This document shows, piece by piece, positions 27,101-35,462 of a stretch of 64,000 nt of DNA. The notes under the pieces were generated by a model. That model saw only the letters and a list, made by a program, of their open reading frames with translations, was not told the DNA's origin and made no database searches. Made by a program: the position numbers and the translations under genes. Positions within the stretch are counted from its first letter, which is position 1; each line of letters begins with the position of its first letter. Source of the DNA: Leisingera aquaemixtae (GTDB taxonomy: Bacteria > Pseudomonadota > Alphaproteobacteria > Rhodobacterales > Rhodobacteraceae); NCBI RefSeq assembly GCF_001458395.1, contig NZ_CYSR01000030.1, positions 496,001-560,000 of the forward strand, read 5' to 3'.

Positions 27101-27178
27101 GGACTTACCGTTGAAAGTGAAGGCGATCTGTTTGGAGCGGTCGATCAGCCGGCCGTGCTTGGCAAGACGCGTGCTCAT
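24146..27178 (-). CDS. soxA: Sarcosine oxidase alpha subunit
   Basis: 1010 residues. An N-terminal 2Fe-2S-like/ubiquitin-fold portion (FTFNGKSMKGYAGDTLASALLANG) is followed by a Rossmann dinucleotide domain (VIGGGVAGLQAAKAAASSGAKV, about residue 175) binding NAD+, and a C-terminal tetrahydrofolate-binding aminomethyltransferase-like half. With SoxB, D and G it oxidises sarcosine to glycine and passes the one-carbon unit to tetrahydrofolate as 5,10-methylene-THF, releasing hydrogen peroxide. Full length for the family. Used in catabolism of choline, glycine betaine and related methylated amines common in marine settings. Confidence 0.95.
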   Translation of the reverse strand: MSTRLAKHGRLIDRSKQIAFTFNGKSMKGYAGDTLASALLANGQVMMGRSFKYHRPRGVVASGSEEPNALMQLGVGDRYEPNQRATTTELFSGLTAQSQNHWPSLEFDVLSINNKLSRFLTAGFYYKMFIHPRPLWKHVYEPIIRKSAGLGAAPDKELKDADTYEHFYFFADVLVIGGGVAGLQAAKAAASSGAKVLVLEQNNYWGGRAPVDGGTIDGEAPEAWIEKTLAELRGMGNVTLRDRCMGSGVYDHGYALGYERLTDHAPGQGGPRHRLWRIRASQIVTATGAIERPLSFAGNDVPGVMLAASMRDYVVNWGINPGNKVVVATNNDDAYRTALVLHDAGVEVVRVVDTRETGGGALMEAVREKGIRVELGRAIAKVKDGKCVTEVAICAQNGEGGAREVVQADAVAMSGGWSPVVHLWSHCGGKLIWDEVNANFRPDASRPPLGHDGNGFVVPAGAANGEFGLGALLEDAAAAGSKAAEAAGFPAKSVAAAKGESEAEAQMEAVWLMPAKADIKLRMKSWLDYQNDVKVSDVQLAAREGYESVEHTKRYTTLGMATDQGKLSNINGLAILADSLNSEIPQVGTTTFRPPYHPISLGAIAGEARAEIFQPVRKTPIYDWFDKNGADWEPVGQWRRPFAITKPGEDRHAAVNREVKNTRENLGLLDASTLGKLIVKGPDAGKFLDMLYTNMMSTLKPGKCRYGLMCTENGFLMDDGVVARIDEDTFLCHTTTGGAERIHGHMEEWLQTEWWDWKVYVANVTEQYAQIAVVGPKARKVLEKLNAQAGGGMDVSKEALPFMEWRDGQIGGFDARAYRISFSGELSYEIAVAASEGQAFWDALMDAGKEFGVMPYGTETLHILRAEKGFIMIGDETDGTVIPQDLGLHWALSKKKDDYLGKRAQARSHMTDPDRWQLVGLETVDGSVLPDGAYALGEGVNANGQRNMIGRVTSTYHSATLGRGIAMGLVKHGPKRMGEVIEFPGTDGKTYKAKIVDPVFYDKDGEKQNV

Positions 27179-27227
27179 GTGCGCAGACCTTTCAAGAGAA
27201 AAGCGGATGTTTCAGTCAGGCGGCGGA

Positions 27228-27569
27228 TCATTTCTGACCGTCCGAAAATTCGCGCCAGGTCCAGCCCGGGCGTTTGGCAGAGATCTTCTCCTGAAGCTCC
27301 TGCGGCGGCTCAGTGGTCTGAGCGCTGTAGGTGCCAAAGACCTCCAGCGTCATGGTGCAGCGGGCGGCGTGGAACCACTTGCCGCAGCCGTTGGCATGGC
27401 GCCAGCGCTCAAAGTGAACGCCTTTGGGGTTTTCGCGCATGAACAGGTAGTCATGGAACGCATCGTCGCTGGAGCCGGGGCCAAAGCGCTTCAGATGCGC
27501 TTCGCCGCCCGCGGCCAGTTCGGTTTCTTCGGCTTTGACGCCGCAATAGGGGCATTCAAGGATCAGCAT
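27228..27569 (-). CDS. soxD: Sarcosine oxidase delta subunit
   Basis: 113-residue zinc-binding subunit. The N terminus MLILECPYCGVKAEETE supplies a CxxC pair, and the NGCGKWFHAARC segment later supplies Cys and His ligands. The HFERWRHANGCGKWFHAARC pattern is diagnostic of SoxD. It lies 33 bases after soxB and 49 before soxA. Confidence 0.93.
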   Translation of the reverse strand: MLILECPYCGVKAEETELAAGGEAHLKRFGPGSSDDAFHDYLFMRENPKGVHFERWRHANGCGKWFHAARCTMTLEVFGTYSAQTTEPPQELQEKISAKRPGWTWREFSDGQK

Positions 27570-27602
27570 GGTGCTTGCTCCGTAAAATTGAATTCTGCAG
27601 CG

Positions 27603-28847
27603 TTAGTGCGCCACACCGGCCGCGACGCTCTCGTCGATGAACTTGCCTTCCTTGAAGCGCATCATTGAGAACTCCTCGGTCAGCGGCGAATGGCCGGTGG
27701 CCATCAGCTCCGCCATTGCCCAGCCGGAGCCCGGGATCGCCTTGAAGCCGCCGGTGCCCCAGCCTGCGTTGATGAAGCAGTTCTGGACCGGGGTCTTGGA
27801 GATCAGCGGCGAGCGGTCGCCGGTCACATCCACAATGCCGCCCCACTGGCGCAGCATCTTGAGGCGGCTGACCATCGGGAACGTCTCGACCAGCGCGCGC
27901 ACGGTTTCCTCGATGTGGTGGAAGCTGCCGCGCTGGGTGTAGTTGTTGAACCCGTCGGTGCCGCCGCCGATCACCATCTCGCCCTTGTCGGACTGGGACA
28001 TATAGCCATGCACGGTGTTGGCCATCACGACCACGTCCATGCAGGGCTTGATCGGCTCGGACACCATCGCCTGCAGCGCCACGGATTCCATCGGCAGGCG
28101 GAAGCCAGCCAATTCAGCCAGAACCGAGGCGTTGCCCGCCACAACCATGCCCAGCTTGTCGCAGTCAATCGGGCCTTTGGTGGTGTCCACACCCACGGTG
28201 CGGCCGCTCTCAACGCGCACGCCGGTGACTTCGCATTTCTGGAGGATGTCCATGCCCATGTCGGAACACGCCCGCGCATAGCCCCAGGCCACCGCGTCGT
28301 GACGGGCGGTGCCGCCGCGCTCCTGGTACAGGCCGCCCAGCACGGGGTAGCGGGGGCCGTGCAGATTGATGATCGGCACGATTTCCTTGACGCGCTCGGG
28401 CGTGATCCACTCGGTCTGCACACCCTGCTGCTGGTTGGCATGCGCGGTGCGCTTGTAGCCGCGGATCTCATGCTCGGTCTGGGCCAGCATGATCACGCCG
28501 CGCGGGCTGAACATCACGTTGTAGTTCAGGTCCTGCGACATGGTCTCATACAGGCTGCGGGCCTTTTCATAGATCGCAGCAGACGGATCCTGCAGGTAGT
28601 TCGAGCGGATGATGGTGGTGTTCCGGCCCGTATTGCCGCCACCCAGCCAGCCTTTCTCGATGATCGCGACATTGGTGATGCCGAAATTCTTGCCCAGGTA
28701 ATAGGCGGTGGCGAGGCCGTGCCCGCCCGCGCCCACGATGATCACATCGTAGTGGCGTTTGGGTTCCGGCGAGCGCCAGGCGCGCTCCCATCCGGTGTGA
28801 TAGCGCAGGGCTTCCCGCGCGACAGCAAAGACTGAATAGCGTTTCAT
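27603..28847 (-). CDS. soxB: Sarcosine oxidase beta subunit
   Basis: 414-residue flavoprotein with the amine-oxidising site. The FAD-binding motif is VIIVGAGGHGLATAYYLGKN at about residues 34-53. GGTARHDAVAWGYA carries the His that covalently binds FMN in characterised enzymes. The C terminus has the second flavin segment (NCFINAGWGTGGFKAIPGSG). First gene of soxBDAG; the 190-base gap to the divergent ccmI gene should hold promoters for both, but I see no clear hexamers. Confidence 0.95.
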   Translation of the reverse strand: MKRYSVFAVAREALRYHTGWERAWRSPEPKRHYDVIIVGAGGHGLATAYYLGKNFGITNVAIIEKGWLGGGNTGRNTTIIRSNYLQDPSAAIYEKARSLYETMSQDLNYNVMFSPRGVIMLAQTEHEIRGYKRTAHANQQQGVQTEWITPERVKEIVPIINLHGPRYPVLGGLYQERGGTARHDAVAWGYARACSDMGMDILQKCEVTGVRVESGRTVGVDTTKGPIDCDKLGMVVAGNASVLAELAGFRLPMESVALQAMVSEPIKPCMDVVVMANTVHGYMSQSDKGEMVIGGGTDGFNNYTQRGSFHHIEETVRALVETFPMVSRLKMLRQWGGIVDVTGDRSPLISKTPVQNCFINAGWGTGGFKAIPGSGWAMAELMATGHSPLTEEFSMMRFKEGKFIDESVAAGVAH

Positions 28848-29035
28848 GAGCGAATCCGATGGTTCGTGTCTGTTAGCGGGTATGCCTGAAACGCATGGCC
28901 GGCCAGTGCCGTTTATCGCCCTGTTTCTGCGCTATTGCGACATAGACCCATGACGCATTGCAGCATCCCGCGGCAGTTTGGCCCTTTTGTTCGGGCCGCC
29001 CCGCATATAGATGAAAACCAAACTTCGGAGACGGC

Positions 29036-30274
29036 ATGGTTTTCTGGACAGTCACCGCCCTTATCGCATTCTCGGCAGCGCTGCTGCTGGCAATGATCAT
29101 CATTCGCGCCCGCGAGCAAGGCGAACCTGCTGCGGCCTTTGATCTGCGGGTCTACCGCCAGCAGCTGCGCGAGGTCGACAAGGACCTGGCGCGCGGCGTC
29201 ATCAATGAAGGCGACGCAGAGCGCATCCGCACCGAAATCTCGCGCCGCATTCTGGCGGCCGACGCCCAGCTGCAAAATCGCAAATCCGGCCACGCCCAGC
29301 CCAAATCCCTGTCGCTGGTCTCTGCCGTGGCCATCGCGCTGCTGATCACCGGCGGCACCCTGGGCCTTTACTGGCAGCTCGGCGCGCCTGGGTATGGCGA
29401 CCTCGGCCTCAAGGACCGCATCCGCATGGCGGGCGAGCGCGCCGAGAACCGGCCCTCGCAGGCGGAGGCCGAAGCCGGGATTCCCGCCCTGCCGGAACCG
29501 CAGGTGGAGGAAGGCTACATCAAGCTGGTCGAACAGCTGCGCAAGACCGCAGGCGAGCGCGAAGGTGACGCCCGCGGCCAGGCGCTGCTGGCCCAGCACG
29601 AGGCCAACCTCGGCAACTTCAAGGCCGCCTATGAAGCCAAGGCCAACTACATCCGCCTGGCCGAAGGCAAGGTCAACGCCCGCGATTTCACCGAACTCGC
29701 CGAGCTCAAGATAATGGCGGCCGGCGGCTATGTTTCCCCCGAGGCGCAAACCGACCTGCAGAAGGCCCGCGCGATTGACCCCGCCCACGGCCCGGCCCGC
29801 TATTACTGGGGCCTGATGCTGGGCCAGATCGGCCGCCCGGACCTCGCCTACCGCGAATGGGCCGCTACCCTGCGGGACGGCCCGGCGGACGCGCCGTGGG
29901 TCAAGGGCATCCAGGGCCAGATCGAGGAGATGGCCTTCCGCGCCGGTGTGGAATACCGCCCGATCACGCCCGGCGGCGGCACCCCCCCCGCCCTGCCCGG
30001 CCCCAGCGCCGAGGATATGTCCTCCGCCAGCGAACTCTCCGCCGAAGAGCAGCAGGAAATGATCCGCGGCATGGTCACGCGCCTGTCGGACCGGCTGGCG
30101 AGCGAAGGCGGCAGCGCCGAAGAATGGGCAAGGCTGATCGGCGCCCTGTCGGTCCTTGGCGAAACCGAGCGCGCCCGCACCGTCTATGCCGAGGCCCGCG
30201 GTGCGTTTGAGGCTGACGCCGAGGCGCTGGCCCTTCTGGAAACCATCGCCGCCCAGTCCGGAATTACCGAATGA
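29036..30274 (+). CDS. ccmI: Cytochrome c biogenesis protein CcmI/CycH
   Basis: 412 residues. Two N-terminal membrane spans (about 1-22 and 100-118, LVSAVAIALLITGGTLGLYW) flank a cytoplasmic loop (RVYRQQLREVDKDLARGVINEGDAERIRTEISRRIL) that is the CcmI hallmark. A periplasmic TPR region follows, which chaperones apocytochrome c to the heme-ligation complex. The stop overlaps ruvX by 4 bases. Other ccm genes are not in the window. Confidence 0.9.
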   Translation: MVFWTVTALIAFSAALLLAMIIIRAREQGEPAAAFDLRVYRQQLREVDKDLARGVINEGDAERIRTEISRRILAADAQLQNRKSGHAQPKSLSLVSAVAIALLITGGTLGLYWQLGAPGYGDLGLKDRIRMAGERAENRPSQAEAEAGIPALPEPQVEEGYIKLVEQLRKTAGEREGDARGQALLAQHEANLGNFKAAYEAKANYIRLAEGKVNARDFTELAELKIMAAGGYVSPEAQTDLQKARAIDPAHGPARYYWGLMLGQIGRPDLAYREWAATLRDGPADAPWVKGIQGQIEEMAFRAGVEYRPITPGGGTPPALPGPSAEDMSSASELSAEEQQEMIRGMVTRLSDRLASEGGSAEEWARLIGALSVLGETERARTVYAEARGAFEADAEALALLETIAAQSGITE

Positions 30275-30744
30275 TCCACGATGTCTTTGAAGACTTCGCC
30301 GCCGCCCTGCCGCCGATGAGCGCGCTGATGGGGCTGGACCTAGGCACCAAGACCATCGGCGTCGCCGTCTCCGACCGCATCGGCGCGGTGGCCACGCCCC
30401 TGGAAACCGTGAAGCGCAAGAAGTTCTCAGCGGACGCCGCGCGCCTCCTGGAGATCATCAAGGACCGTGACATCAGCGGCATCCTGCTGGGCCTGCCCCG
30501 CAACATGCACGGCACAGAGGGGCCCCGCTGCCAGTCCACCCGCGCCTTTGCCCGCAACCTGATGCAACTGACCGATCTGCCGATCAGCTTCTGGGACGAG
30601 CGCCTCAGCACCGTGGCGGCCGAAAAAGCGCTGCTTGAGGCGGATACGACACGCAAACGCCGCGCAGAGGTTATCGACCACGTCGCAGCCTCCTATATCT
30701 TGCAAGGCGCATTGGACCGGATGCGGCATTTGAAGAACGGGTGA
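30271..30744 (+). CDS. ruvX: Holliday junction resolvase-like RuvX/YqgF
   Basis: 157-residue RNase-H-fold nuclease implicated in 16S rRNA 5' maturation and in Holliday-junction resolution. Motifs: MGLDLGTKTIGVAVSD with the catalytic Asp, GILLGLPRNMHGTEGPRCQ, and FWDERLSTVAAEK with the Asp-Glu pair. The C-terminal Asp is in EVIDHVAASYIL. Start ATG overlaps the ccmI stop (ATGA). Confidence 0.93.
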   Translation: MIHDVFEDFAAALPPMSALMGLDLGTKTIGVAVSDRIGAVATPLETVKRKKFSADAARLLEIIKDRDISGILLGLPRNMHGTEGPRCQSTRAFARNLMQLTDLPISFWDERLSTVAAEKALLEADTTRKRRAEVIDHVAASYILQGALDRMRHLKNG

Positions 30745-30981
30745 ATGATGACAGACGACGTTTGGAAACGGGACGAAATCCAGTCCCCCTGCATCAAGAT
30801 CTGCGTCGTCCACCCCGAGGCCCGCATCTGCACCGGCTGCTACCGCTCCATCGACGAGATCCGCGACTGGTCGAAAATGACCAATGACGAGCGCGCCGGC
30901 ATCATGAACGACCTTCCCGCCCGCGCCAGCAAGCTGGTCAAGCGCCGCGGCGGCAGGGGCGCGAGGTTAAAACGCAGCTAA
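30745..30981 (+). CDS. DUF1289 small Cys-rich protein
   Basis: 78 residues. QSPCIKICVVHPEARICTGCYRSIDEI gives the four Cys of DUF1289 (CxxxC...CxxC), a family likely to bind zinc or an iron-sulfur cluster. The C terminus is basic. It starts directly after the ruvX stop, so ccmI-ruvX-DUF1289 is a compact operon. Function unknown. Confidence 0.85.
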   Translation: MMTDDVWKRDEIQSPCIKICVVHPEARICTGCYRSIDEIRDWSKMTNDERAGIMNDLPARASKLVKRRGGRGARLKRS

Positions 30982-31035
30982 CGCGGCGCGCGGTCAGGTA
31001 ACCGTTTGCAAATCATGCGGAATAAGCACTGACCC

Positions 31036-31057
31036 AATGTTTCGCGCGCGAAACATT
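31036..31057. promoter_or_regulatory. Perfect 22-bp palindrome
   Basis: A two-fold symmetric sequence with arms aatgtttcgcg / cgcgaaacatt in the convergent gap after the DUF1289 gene. The outer arms TGTTTC/GAAACA equal those of the chromosomal parS site, but the centre is GCGCGC rather than ACGT, so the arms are two bases further apart. The rest of the 235-base gap shows nothing I can name. Confidence 0.6.
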
Positions 31058-31216
31058 CAGGCAGGATTGCTGACCTTTTCACCAAGGTGGCGATGGCCAT
31101 AGCGAGGCTGATTAGATACCTTGCAACCTCCCAGCGGACCGGCGTTCAAAAAGTGCAACTCAGCCAGGACCTACGTCGGGTTTCCACCGGACGGTCTCTG
31201 ATCGGTTGAGGTAAGA

Positions 31217-32014
31217 CTACCCTTCCGCCAGCCACCCCGTGGTCCAATCCTCCAGCTCCGGACGGAAATAGGCGATCATACGCCCCTCTTCCGGCGCGCT
31301 GGCCCCCTCGCCCCAGGGCGCAACCCCGTGCAGGCACAGCCGGTGCATCAGATAGGACTCGCCGGGTTTGGCATGAACGGTGATCCGCAGGCAGGTCTCG
31401 AACACCTCGGCGCGGGCTGCTGTGTAGGCATCGGTCACATCCACATCTGCCCAGTCCGCCTGCGGCACGCCTTCAAACGCGGTGGCAAAGGCGCGGCGCA
31501 TGATCCTGTGGCTGCCCTCCCAGACTACCAACGGCGAAGCATCCGGGCTGCTTTCATTGAGCGGGATACCCAGCACCCAGGCATGCGGCTCCTCCACCTT
31601 GCGGCGGCGGTGCTCGCCATACATCTTCACCCCGTCCACATGCGCCGCATCGCGCCTGACGCGGTAGCGGAAGGCGGCCTCCCCCTCGCCCGGACGCGGA
31701 CGCGGGTAGCCGGGGAAGACCGAGGACACCTGCGCCCGGTGCAGATCCGGAATGGGGCCGAGGTTTTGCGCGATTAAGCCGACCGGCGCCCCCGCCAGCG
31801 GCGGACCGCCGGGCAGGCGTCCTGCGGCATCATTCGGCAAGGCATCAACCCCGATGAACCAAGTGCGCTCGCATTGGAACCACTCTGCGTTTTCGGGGTC
31901 GTCCAGCGCCTTCACCCCATGCGCCAAGGCATCCGCCGCCCAGGCCGCGATCTGCGGATCATGGGCAAACCTCACCCAGCCCTTATCCCCATACTGCGCA
32001 AACGGATCTTGCAT
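31217..32014 (-). CDS. Phytanoyl-CoA dioxygenase-like protein
   Basis: 265 residues. AAHVDGVKMYGEHRRR may supply the His-x-Asp of a 2-oxoglutarate Fe(II) oxygenase, with the distal His in LCLHGVAPW and an Arg in RMIAYFRPEL for 2-oxoglutarate. These follow the PhyH order in a jelly-roll fold. Substrate unknown. The ATG at 32014 has GAGGG upstream and lies 10 bases after the TauE stop, so the two are co-transcribed; the ATG at 32035 would overlap TauE. Confidence 0.6.
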   Translation of the reverse strand: MQDPFAQYGDKGWVRFAHDPQIAAWAADALAHGVKALDDPENAEWFQCERTWFIGVDALPNDAAGRLPGGPPLAGAPVGLIAQNLGPIPDLHRAQVSSVFPGYPRPRPGEGEAAFRYRVRRDAAHVDGVKMYGEHRRRKVEEPHAWVLGIPLNESSPDASPLVVWEGSHRIMRRAFATAFEGVPQADWADVDVTDAYTAARAEVFETCLRITVHAKPGESYLMHRLCLHGVAPWGEGASAPEEGRMIAYFRPELEDWTTGWLAEG

Positions 32015-32024
32015 CTTCACGCCC

Positions 32025-32879
32025 TCAGTAGCCAAAAGCTTTGCGCAGCATATTCAGCGCCACCAGCACCAGGAACGCCCCGAACACCCGCTTCAGCGGC
32101 TTGGGATCCATCGCATGGGCCAGCTTCACGCCCCAGGGCGCGGTGATCAGGGTCATGGCAATCACGATGAAAAAGGCCACCAGATTGACCGCCCCGATGG
32201 TGAAAGGCGGCCGTGTCGCCGGGTCCACCTCCAGCAGCAGGAAACCGGCTACCGAGGGCACCGCGATGATCACGCCGAACCCGGCGGCCGTCGCCACCGC
32301 CCGGTGCACCGCGACCCCGTGCAGGGTCATCAGCGGCACGCCGAAGCTGCCGCCGCCAATCCCCATCAGCACCGACAGGAAGCCGACCGCAGGCGACAGC
32401 ACCATCCGCTTAGCGCCCCTGGGCATCGCCTCGGCCAGCCGCCACTCCGACCGGCCCAGCCCCAGGTAGCAGCCAATGACCAGTGCCAGCCCGCCAAACA
32501 CCCCCTGCAGCACGGTGGAGCGCAGGGAGGACGCAGCCAGCACGCCCGCAACCGCGCCCAGGGCAATGCCGATCCCCCAGCCGCGCAGGATCTCCCAATC
32601 CACCGCGCCCTTCTTGTTGTGGCTCATGACAGAGCGCAGCGAGGTCACGATGATCGTTGCCAGAGAGGTCGCCAGGCAGATCTGCATCAGCTGATCGCCG
32701 CCATACCCAAGTGTCTGAAACGCATAGAAAAACGCAGGCACCAGCACGATGCCGCCGCCGACGCCCAGTAGCCCGGCCAGAACGCCTGCAAAGGCGCCGA
32801 TCACCACCAGAAGCACCGCCATCTGGATCAGCAAGGCGGGCTCCGGCCACAGGGCGGCTGTCAGGGCGGGGTCGGTCAT
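32025..32879 (-). CDS. TauE/SafE family sulfite/organic-anion exporter
   Basis: About 284 residues with many hydrophobic segments. The family opening VVIGAFAGVLAGLLGVGGGIVLVPAFF and a second-repeat copy (LSVLMGIGGGSFGVPLMTLHG) are the duplicated glycine-rich motifs of TauE/SafE permeases, inner-membrane exporters of sulfite, sulfoacetate or other anions. Upstream of a dioxygenase-like gene in one operon. ATG 32879 starts MTDPAL; an alternative start is at 32888. Confidence 0.85.
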   Translation of the reverse strand: MTDPALTAALWPEPALLIQMAVLLVVIGAFAGVLAGLLGVGGGIVLVPAFFYAFQTLGYGGDQLMQICLATSLATIIVTSLRSVMSHNKKGAVDWEILRGWGIGIALGAVAGVLAASSLRSTVLQGVFGGLALVIGCYLGLGRSEWRLAEAMPRGAKRMVLSPAVGFLSVLMGIGGGSFGVPLMTLHGVAVHRAVATAAGFGVIIAVPSVAGFLLLEVDPATRPPFTIGAVNLVAFFIVIAMTLITAPWGVKLAHAMDPKPLKRVFGAFLVLVALNMLRKAFGY

Positions 32880-32965
32880 GCGGAGCACCTCGGGCTTTGG
32901 TTCACCGGCAAAGGGTTAGCCGCCGCTCCCCGCTTGCACAAGGCACTAGCGCGTGAGGCGTACCG

Positions 32966-33988
32966 TCACGCTGCGGCGCGCTTGCCGACCTGCACCAGCG
33001 CCTCCTCTACCAGCTCCGGCCCGGCCCCGGCCCGGCAGGCACCCTCTGAGAGCATCCGCCGCCACTTCCGCGCCCCCGGCTTGCCCGCAAACAGCCCCAG
33101 CATGTGGCGGGTGATCTGGTTGAGCCTGGCCCCCTCGCTCAGGCGCGCCTCGATATAGGGCAGCATCTGCCGCACCGCCTCAGCCGGGTCGCTGACAGAG
33201 CCTGTGCCATAGATCTCCGGGTCCGCCGCACACAAAACATCGGCAGGCTGGTGATAGGCCGCACGCCCCACCATCACCCCGTCCAGGCCGCGGTCCAGAT
33301 GCGCCTTGGCCTCAGCCAGCGTGGCAATGCCGCCGTTGATCGAGACATGCAGGTCCGGGAACGCCGCCTTCATCCGGTGCACCAGCTCGTAGTCCAGCGG
33401 CGGAATGTCCCGGTTTTCCTTCGGAGACAGCCCCTGCAGCCAGGCCTTGCGCGCATGAATGGTCACCCGGCCGCAGCCCGCGGCGCGGATCTTTTCCAGG
33501 AACTCCGGCAGCACCTCTTCCGGCTCCTGCTCATCCACACCGATGCGGCATTTGACGGTGACTTCCACATCCACCGTTTCCCGCATCGCCGCCACGCTAT
33601 CGGCCACCAGTTCCGGCGTCTGCATCAGCACCGCCCCGAAAGCGCCGGATTGCACCCGGTCGCTGGGGCAGCCGCAATTGAGGTTAATCTCATCATAGCC
33701 GGCCTCCGCGCCCAGCCGGGCGGCCTCTGCCAGTTCCCCCGGATCCGAGCCGCCCAGCTGCAGCGCTACCGGATGCTCCTCAGCAGTGAACTCCAGCAGA
33801 TGCAGCGCCCCGCCGCGCACAAGGGCCGGCGCGGTCACCATTTCGGTGTAAAGCAGCGTTTCCAGGCTCAGCAGCCGGTGCAGATAGCGGCAGTGCCGGT
33901 CGGTCCAATCCATCATCGGCGCAACGGAAAGGCGTGCAGAGCGCCAAAGAGGCTCATTTCCCTTATTTTTAGAGCTAACTCCACTCAT
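32966..33988 (-). CDS. dusA: tRNA-dihydrouridine(20/20a) synthase DusA, with element-supplied 5' end
   Basis: 340-residue flavin enzyme that reduces uridine at D-loop positions 20/20a of tRNAs. Motifs: LSVAPMMDWTDRHCRYLHRLL at the start, the catalytic Cys in INLNCGCPSDRVQSGAFGAVLM, and FMN/tRNA residues in HARKAWLQGLSPKENR and SINGGI. The first 19 codons (MSGVSSKNKGNEPLWRSAR) lie on the element side of the integration repeat, so the present N terminus is encoded by the integrated element. The original first codons are preserved at 57390-57473. The conserved core is intact, so the enzyme should be active. Confidence 0.95.
   Translation of the reverse strand: MSGVSSKNKGNEPLWRSARLSVAPMMDWTDRHCRYLHRLLSLETLLYTEMVTAPALVRGGALHLLEFTAEEHPVALQLGGSDPGELAEAARLGAEAGYDEINLNCGCPSDRVQSGAFGAVLMQTPELVADSVAAMRETVDVEVTVKCRIGVDEQEPEEVLPEFLEKIRAAGCGRVTIHARKAWLQGLSPKENRDIPPLDYELVHRMKAAFPDLHVSINGGIATLAEAKAHLDRGLDGVMVGRAAYHQPADVLCAADPEIYGTGSVSDPAEAVRQMLPYIEARLSEGARLNQITRHMLGLFAGKPGARKWRRMLSEGACRAGAGPELVEEALVQVGKRAAA
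33908..33928. repeat. attL-side core repeat (inside dusA)
   Basis: 21 bases identical to 57390-57410. Similarity continues imperfectly for about 17 bases (13 of 17 matching) on the element side. It lies in the dusA coding region for the conserved SVAPMMD segment. Confidence 0.9.
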
Positions 33989-34044
33989 TCCACTTGCCCA
34001 TTCACAGTCGGTTTTTGCTTGTTTTTGCCCATTTTGCCGGATTA

Positions 34045-34084
34045 GAACAACAAAAGTTGTCCCGATTTTGAAAAAGTTGTTCCG
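34045..34084. promoter_or_regulatory. Left cluster of putative integrase arm-type sites
   Basis: gttgtcccg (34056-34064) and gttgttccg (34076-34084) are direct repeats 20 bases apart; an inverted partial copy gaacaac is at 34045-34051. The same nonamer recurs four times at the other end of the element. They lie directly before the integrase start, so they may also control its expression. Confidence 0.55.
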
Positions 34085-34086
34085 AC

Positions 34087-35178
34087 ATGGCCCATATTAT
34101 CGAGCGCAAGCGCAAAGACGGTTCCACCGCCTATCTGGCACAGATCGCCATCAAAAGAAAAGGCCGGTGGGCACACCGCGAATCCCGAACATTCGACAAG
34201 AAGCCCGCCGCAAACGCCTGGCTGAAGAAGCGGATGAAGGAAATCGATGCGGCGGGCGATGACCTGCGCAAGATCAAGGCCAAAGGCATAACCCTGCGGG
34301 ACGCGCTGGACAAATACCTTGACACCGCAGGCGACAAGATAGGCGCCACCAAGGCCCAGGTACTTCGCACCATCAGGGACGAATATGATCTTTCGGACAA
34401 AGTGGCAGACGAGATCCTAAGCAGCGATATTGTGCAGTTTGCCCAAGAGATCGCCGCACGGCCGGGCGTTGCCTCTGCCGCCACGGTTCAGAATTACCTC
34501 TCCCACCTATCGGCTGTTTTCCGCATTTCGCGTTCTGCCTGGAGCATCCCACTGGACTACTTGGCCATGCAGGAGGCGATGCACGCCTGCAAGCGCCTGC
34601 AGATCACCGCTAAGTCGAGGTCAAGGGACCGTCGACCGACCTTGGTCGAATTGGAGGCCCTGCTGGCCCACTTCATAGAAGCCACGGCAGCGAACCCGCG
34701 CACGATGCCCATGCACAAGGTGGCACTGTTCGCCCTCTTCTCAAGCCGCCGCGAATCCGAAATCACTCGCGCAAGATGGGACGGGCTGGATCAAGAGCAT
34801 TCCCGGGTGTTCGTGAAGGACATGAAGCATCCAGGACAAAAGGTCGGGAACGACGTGTGGTGCGATCTGCCGGAGCAAGCCCTAAAAATTGCGAAGTCCA
34901 TGCCCCAGAAGGATGAACGGGTGTTCCCCTTCAACCCTGATACCATCTGCACACGGTTCACCCGCGCCTGCAAACTTCTACAGATCGAAGACCTGCGGTT
35001 TCATGATCTACGGCACGAAGGCATTTCCCGGCTCTTTGAGATGGGCAATTCAATTCCGCAGGTTGCTGCAGTCTCCGGCCACCGTTCATGGGCTTCACTC
35101 CAGCGATACACCCACCTCCGCCAAACAGGGGATAAGTACGAGGGCTGGGATTGGATTGACAGAGTGTGCCGCGCATGA
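34087..35178 (+). CDS. Tyrosine recombinase / phage integrase
   Basis: 363 residues. The N-terminal part (IERKRKDGSTAYLAQIAIKRKGRW, about 1-60) is an arm-binding-like beta segment, followed by a SAM-like core-binding domain (about 60-180). The catalytic domain has Arg in FSSRRESEITRARW, a Lys-containing beta hairpin (VKDMKHPGQKVG), HDLRHEGISRLFE (His-x-x-Arg), GHRSW and the nucleophile Tyr in LQRYTHL. It catalyses integration at dusA with the repeats at the element ends. It sits about 160 bases from the left repeat, as expected. No clear Shine-Dalgarno before the ATG. Confidence 0.93.
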   Translation: MAHIIERKRKDGSTAYLAQIAIKRKGRWAHRESRTFDKKPAANAWLKKRMKEIDAAGDDLRKIKAKGITLRDALDKYLDTAGDKIGATKAQVLRTIRDEYDLSDKVADEILSSDIVQFAQEIAARPGVASAATVQNYLSHLSAVFRISRSAWSIPLDYLAMQEAMHACKRLQITAKSRSRDRRPTLVELEALLAHFIEATAANPRTMPMHKVALFALFSSRRESEITRARWDGLDQEHSRVFVKDMKHPGQKVGNDVWCDLPEQALKIAKSMPQKDERVFPFNPDTICTRFTRACKLLQIEDLRFHDLRHEGISRLFEMGNSIPQVAAVSGHRSWASLQRYTHLRQTGDKYEGWDWIDRVCRA

Positions 35179-35420
35179 AGGCCAAAGACTATCCGCTGCC
35201 TGTGGTCGAAATAGCCTGCGATCACTGTAGGCGGCACGGCAAATACAGAAAGAGCAGGTTCATTGATCTGGTCGGCGAAAACACAGAACTGCCGCATGCG
35301 CTTTCTATCATCGCTGCTGACTGCTCAGAGGATCGAGTTACCCCGGACAGCATGCGCGGGCGCTGCCGCCCCTACTACGCCCAGAACTGGTGGGGTGCTG
35401 TCTGCAAGGAACCAAGCTGA
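35175..35420 (+). CDS. Small Cys-containing hypothetical protein
   Basis: 81 residues. IACDHCRRHGKYRKSRF carries a CxxC and basic residues; two further Cys (AADCSEDR, GRCRPYY) could complete a zinc site. The ATG overlaps the integrase stop (ATGA), so it is coupled to the integrase and may be an accessory factor or directionality protein; inference only. Confidence 0.6.
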   Translation: MKAKDYPLPVVEIACDHCRRHGKYRKSRFIDLVGENTELPHALSIIAADCSEDRVTPDSMRGRCRPYYAQNWWGAVCKEPS

Positions 35421-35462
35421 CCCCGCCCTCCTCTTCTAGATCTCAGGTGGAACTTGGGTAGT

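Noticed and set aside
27690-28835. 381-codon plus-strand open frame opposite soxB
   Set aside because: Shadow of soxB.
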